Source: Alcanivorax hongdengensis A-11-3
GTDB lineage: Bacteria > Pseudomonadota > Gammaproteobacteria > Pseudomonadales > Alcanivoracaceae
Direction: 5' to 3'
DNA: 52,502 nucleotides
Assembly: GCF_000300995.1 (NCBI RefSeq)
Contig: NZ_AMRJ01000024.1
Coordinates: 1 to 52,502, forward strand
The notes under the pieces are model-generated. The model was not told the origin of the DNA. It made no database searches and worked only from the letters and a program-made list of their open reading frames with translations. This document shows positions 50,980 through 52,502 of this stretch, piece after piece. Within the stretch, counting starts at the first letter, position 1. Each line of letters starts with the position of its first letter. The position numbers and the translations under genes were made by a program.

Positions 50980-52128
50980 CTACATCTTGCCCGGATCAAT
51001 CAGGATCTTGGCATGCTTCTCCGGGTTGCCCAGCGCCGTAAAGGCCTCATCCACCCCCGCCAGCCCGACGGTGCCGGTAATCATCGGCGCCACATTGACC
51101 TTGCCCTCGGCAATCATATGTAGCGCATCGCGGAATTCGATGGGCATGTAACCCAGCGCAAAGCGCAGGTCGATTTCCTTGTTGATGGCATTCACCGGGA
51201 AAAACTGGTCCTGCTTCATGCAGACGCCGGCCACCACGATGCACGAGCGCAGCGGCGCCTCGGCAATGATGCTGTCGATCATGCCCGGCACCCCCACACA
51301 CTCGAAGATCACCGGTCGTTTCGGGTTGGTGACGCCGGCCACCTCCGCCGCCCGCCACAGCGGCTCCCAGGGCAGCGGCGTCATGCGCAGCATGCCCATG
51401 CCATCCAGCGCCATATCGAACAGCTGCGGGGCATTAACGATAAAGCCGCGCTTTTCCAGCCCCTCGTAGGGGCTGCCCTGGGACGGGTCCACCACCACAT
51501 GGGCGCCCATGGCGCTAGCCAGCTTGCGCCGGGTGGGCGAAAAATCACTGGCAACGATATGACGCACGCCCTTGGCCTTGAGCATGGCGATTACCCCCAG
51601 CCCAATGGGCCCGCAACCAATCACGATGGCGGTATCCCGGCGCCCCACCCCAGAGCGATTCACCGCATGCAGCGACACAGCCATGGGTTCGGTCAGCGCC
51701 GCATGGTCATCGGAAATGCCGTTGGTCACCGGGAACGCCAGTGACTCCTCCACCAGCACCCGCTCGGCATAGGCGCCCGGTGCCTGGGTGGACAGCCCGG
51801 TCAGGTGGGCCACACCGTTGGTACGACGCATGGGCATGGCCACCACACGCCGGCCCGCCTTCCAGCGTTTGTGGGTTTTGGGCCCGTAATCGGCAATTTC
51901 ACCGACGAACTCATGGCCCAGCACCACGTGCTCATGGCTGCGCATGATGTGCGGATAACCGACACGCTCGGTGGCTTGCGCCAACTCATCGGCGTGATGG
52001 CGAGCGTGCAGATCCGATCCGCAGATCCCGCAACGCAGCACGTTCAGGAGTATCTGGCCCTTGCCGGGTTCCGGCTCGGCCACGTCCTGAACCTGAAAGT
52101 CTCCGTGGTGACATACAACCGCTTTCAT
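50980..52128 (-). CDS. Zinc-binding alcohol dehydrogenase lacking the structural-zinc lobe
   Basis: A 382-residue medium-chain dehydrogenase starting MKAVVCHHGDFQV. Catalytic zinc ligands are in CGICGSDLH (about 37-45) and GHEFVGE (about 74-80). Unlike the gene at 44919, the four-cysteine structural-zinc loop is missing (AMPMRRTNGVAH instead). Nucleotide-binding GCGPIGLG is near 188-195. Substrate unknown. The ATG at 52128 has AGAGGAAATG upstream; the long extension upstream is not supported. Confidence 0.88.
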   Translation of the reverse strand: MKAVVCHHGDFQVQDVAEPEPGKGQILLNVLRCGICGSDLHARHHADELAQATERVGYPHIMRSHEHVVLGHEFVGEIADYGPKTHKRWKAGRRVVAMPMRRTNGVAHLTGLSTQAPGAYAERVLVEESLAFPVTNGISDDHAALTEPMAVSLHAVNRSGVGRRDTAIVIGCGPIGLGVIAMLKAKGVRHIVASDFSPTRRKLASAMGAHVVVDPSQGSPYEGLEKRGFIVNAPQLFDMALDGMGMLRMTPLPWEPLWRAAEVAGVTNPKRPVIFECVGVPGMIDSIIAEAPLRSCIVVAGVCMKQDQFFPVNAINKEIDLRFALGYMPIEFRDALHMIAEGKVNVAPMITGTVGLAGVDEAFTALGNPEKHAKILIDPGKM

Positions 52129-52502
52129 CGCATTTCCTCTGGGTAGGCGGGCTGACTTGAAGCTAATAATGTCGCGATTCTGGCGAAGCATAACAGGTCG
52201 AGTGGTGCCAATTGGGTTGCTTGTTGGCCTGGATGGATGGCGCGTCAGCGGGACGGGAGGCAACAGACAAGCCAAAAACCCGGCCGGCGATTGCCTGATG
52301 CATGTAGATCGTGTATCTGTTCCTCCGGCACGGTTCAGCACCATACGGATCGCCGGTCCGGCAATGACTAAGTCCACCCTCCCCCGCGCCCACAATCCGC
52401 GAGGATTTTTACGCTACCCCTGCAAATGGCCGCCCCGATCTCATGCCAACCTCGTCAATCAAGGAAATAAAGGGTATACGGATTTAATGGTTGATGGGGC
52501 AC
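52129..52502. other. 374-bp stretch, no gene found
   Basis: Upstream region of the zinc alcohol dehydrogenase up to the window edge. No credible reading frame was seen; a gene could begin past the edge. Confidence 0.5.

Noticed and set aside
1..52502. CRISPR array or prophage
   Set aside because: No regularly spaced direct repeats and no structural phage genes were seen; the only integrase-like gene stands alone.

Overview
The window reads as a chromosomal segment from a marine, oil-associated gammaproteobacterium, most like Alcanivorax or a close relative. The pointers are uniformly GC-rich coding DNA, five short-chain dehydrogenases (one strongly resembling the fatty acyl-CoA reductase Acr1), a Baeyer-Villiger-type monooxygenase, a subfamily-I-like haloalkane dehalogenase, a CioAB-type cytochrome bd oxidase, and Pseudomonas-type REP hairpins between genes. 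The genus assignment is inference. No rRNA, tRNA or CRISPR array was seen.

Layout. Positions 1-807 are different: AT-rich DNA carrying the start of a minus-strand gene, cut by the window edge, whose N-terminus looks like a PD-(D/E)XK nuclease of the kind found in restriction and defence proteins. From about 1,050 onward the DNA is host-like. 1.0-6.7 kb holds a glutathione-type isomerase, SDRs, an HxlR and a LysR regulator and a histidine phosphatase, punctuated by inverted repeats. 6.7-8.7 kb is a compact PqiA/PqiB-like lipid-transport operon with PqiA split in two and a PqiB of only two MCE domains. 9-15.2 kb holds a DEAD-box helicase, a lipase-like hydrolase, the monooxygenase, a retropepsin-like protein and rdgC. 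15.3-21.2 kb holds a LigB-type dioxygenase, GNAT, arylamine N-acetyltransferase, haloalkane dehalogenase, a diguanylate cyclase and a sterol desaturase-like enzyme. 21.3-26.8 kb is a large periplasmic-sensing HD-GYP protein converging on cydAB.

27-34.3 kb contains a P4-type integrase-like protein that seems to have lost its catalytic residues, an AraC regulator divergent from an AdeT-like solute-binding protein, selO, an acyltransferase, a lipoprotein and a YghU-type glutathione transferase. A roughly 275-bp MITE-like element follows. 35-39.7 kb has a second AraC regulator divergent from a metal-dependent hydrolase, a SpoIIAA-like protein, cho, an SDR and a pair of coupled small genes. 40-44.9 kb has an OprC-like copper receptor, a TetR regulator divergent from the Acr1-like reductase, and a small unit encoding a ribbon-helix-helix protein plus a 35-residue, 46% lysine microprotein. 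44.9-52.1 kb has two alcohol dehydrogenases, an aldo/keto reductase, a dicarboxylate symporter and a phosphate transporter with its PhoU-like partner.

The genes are mostly short transcription units of redox, lipid and envelope metabolism, each with a local regulator. The least explained parts are the edge nuclease gene, the dead integrase beside a 40-bp palindrome at cydA, the RHH/lysine-rich unit with its two palindromes, and several nested inverted repeats lying exactly at gene ends.
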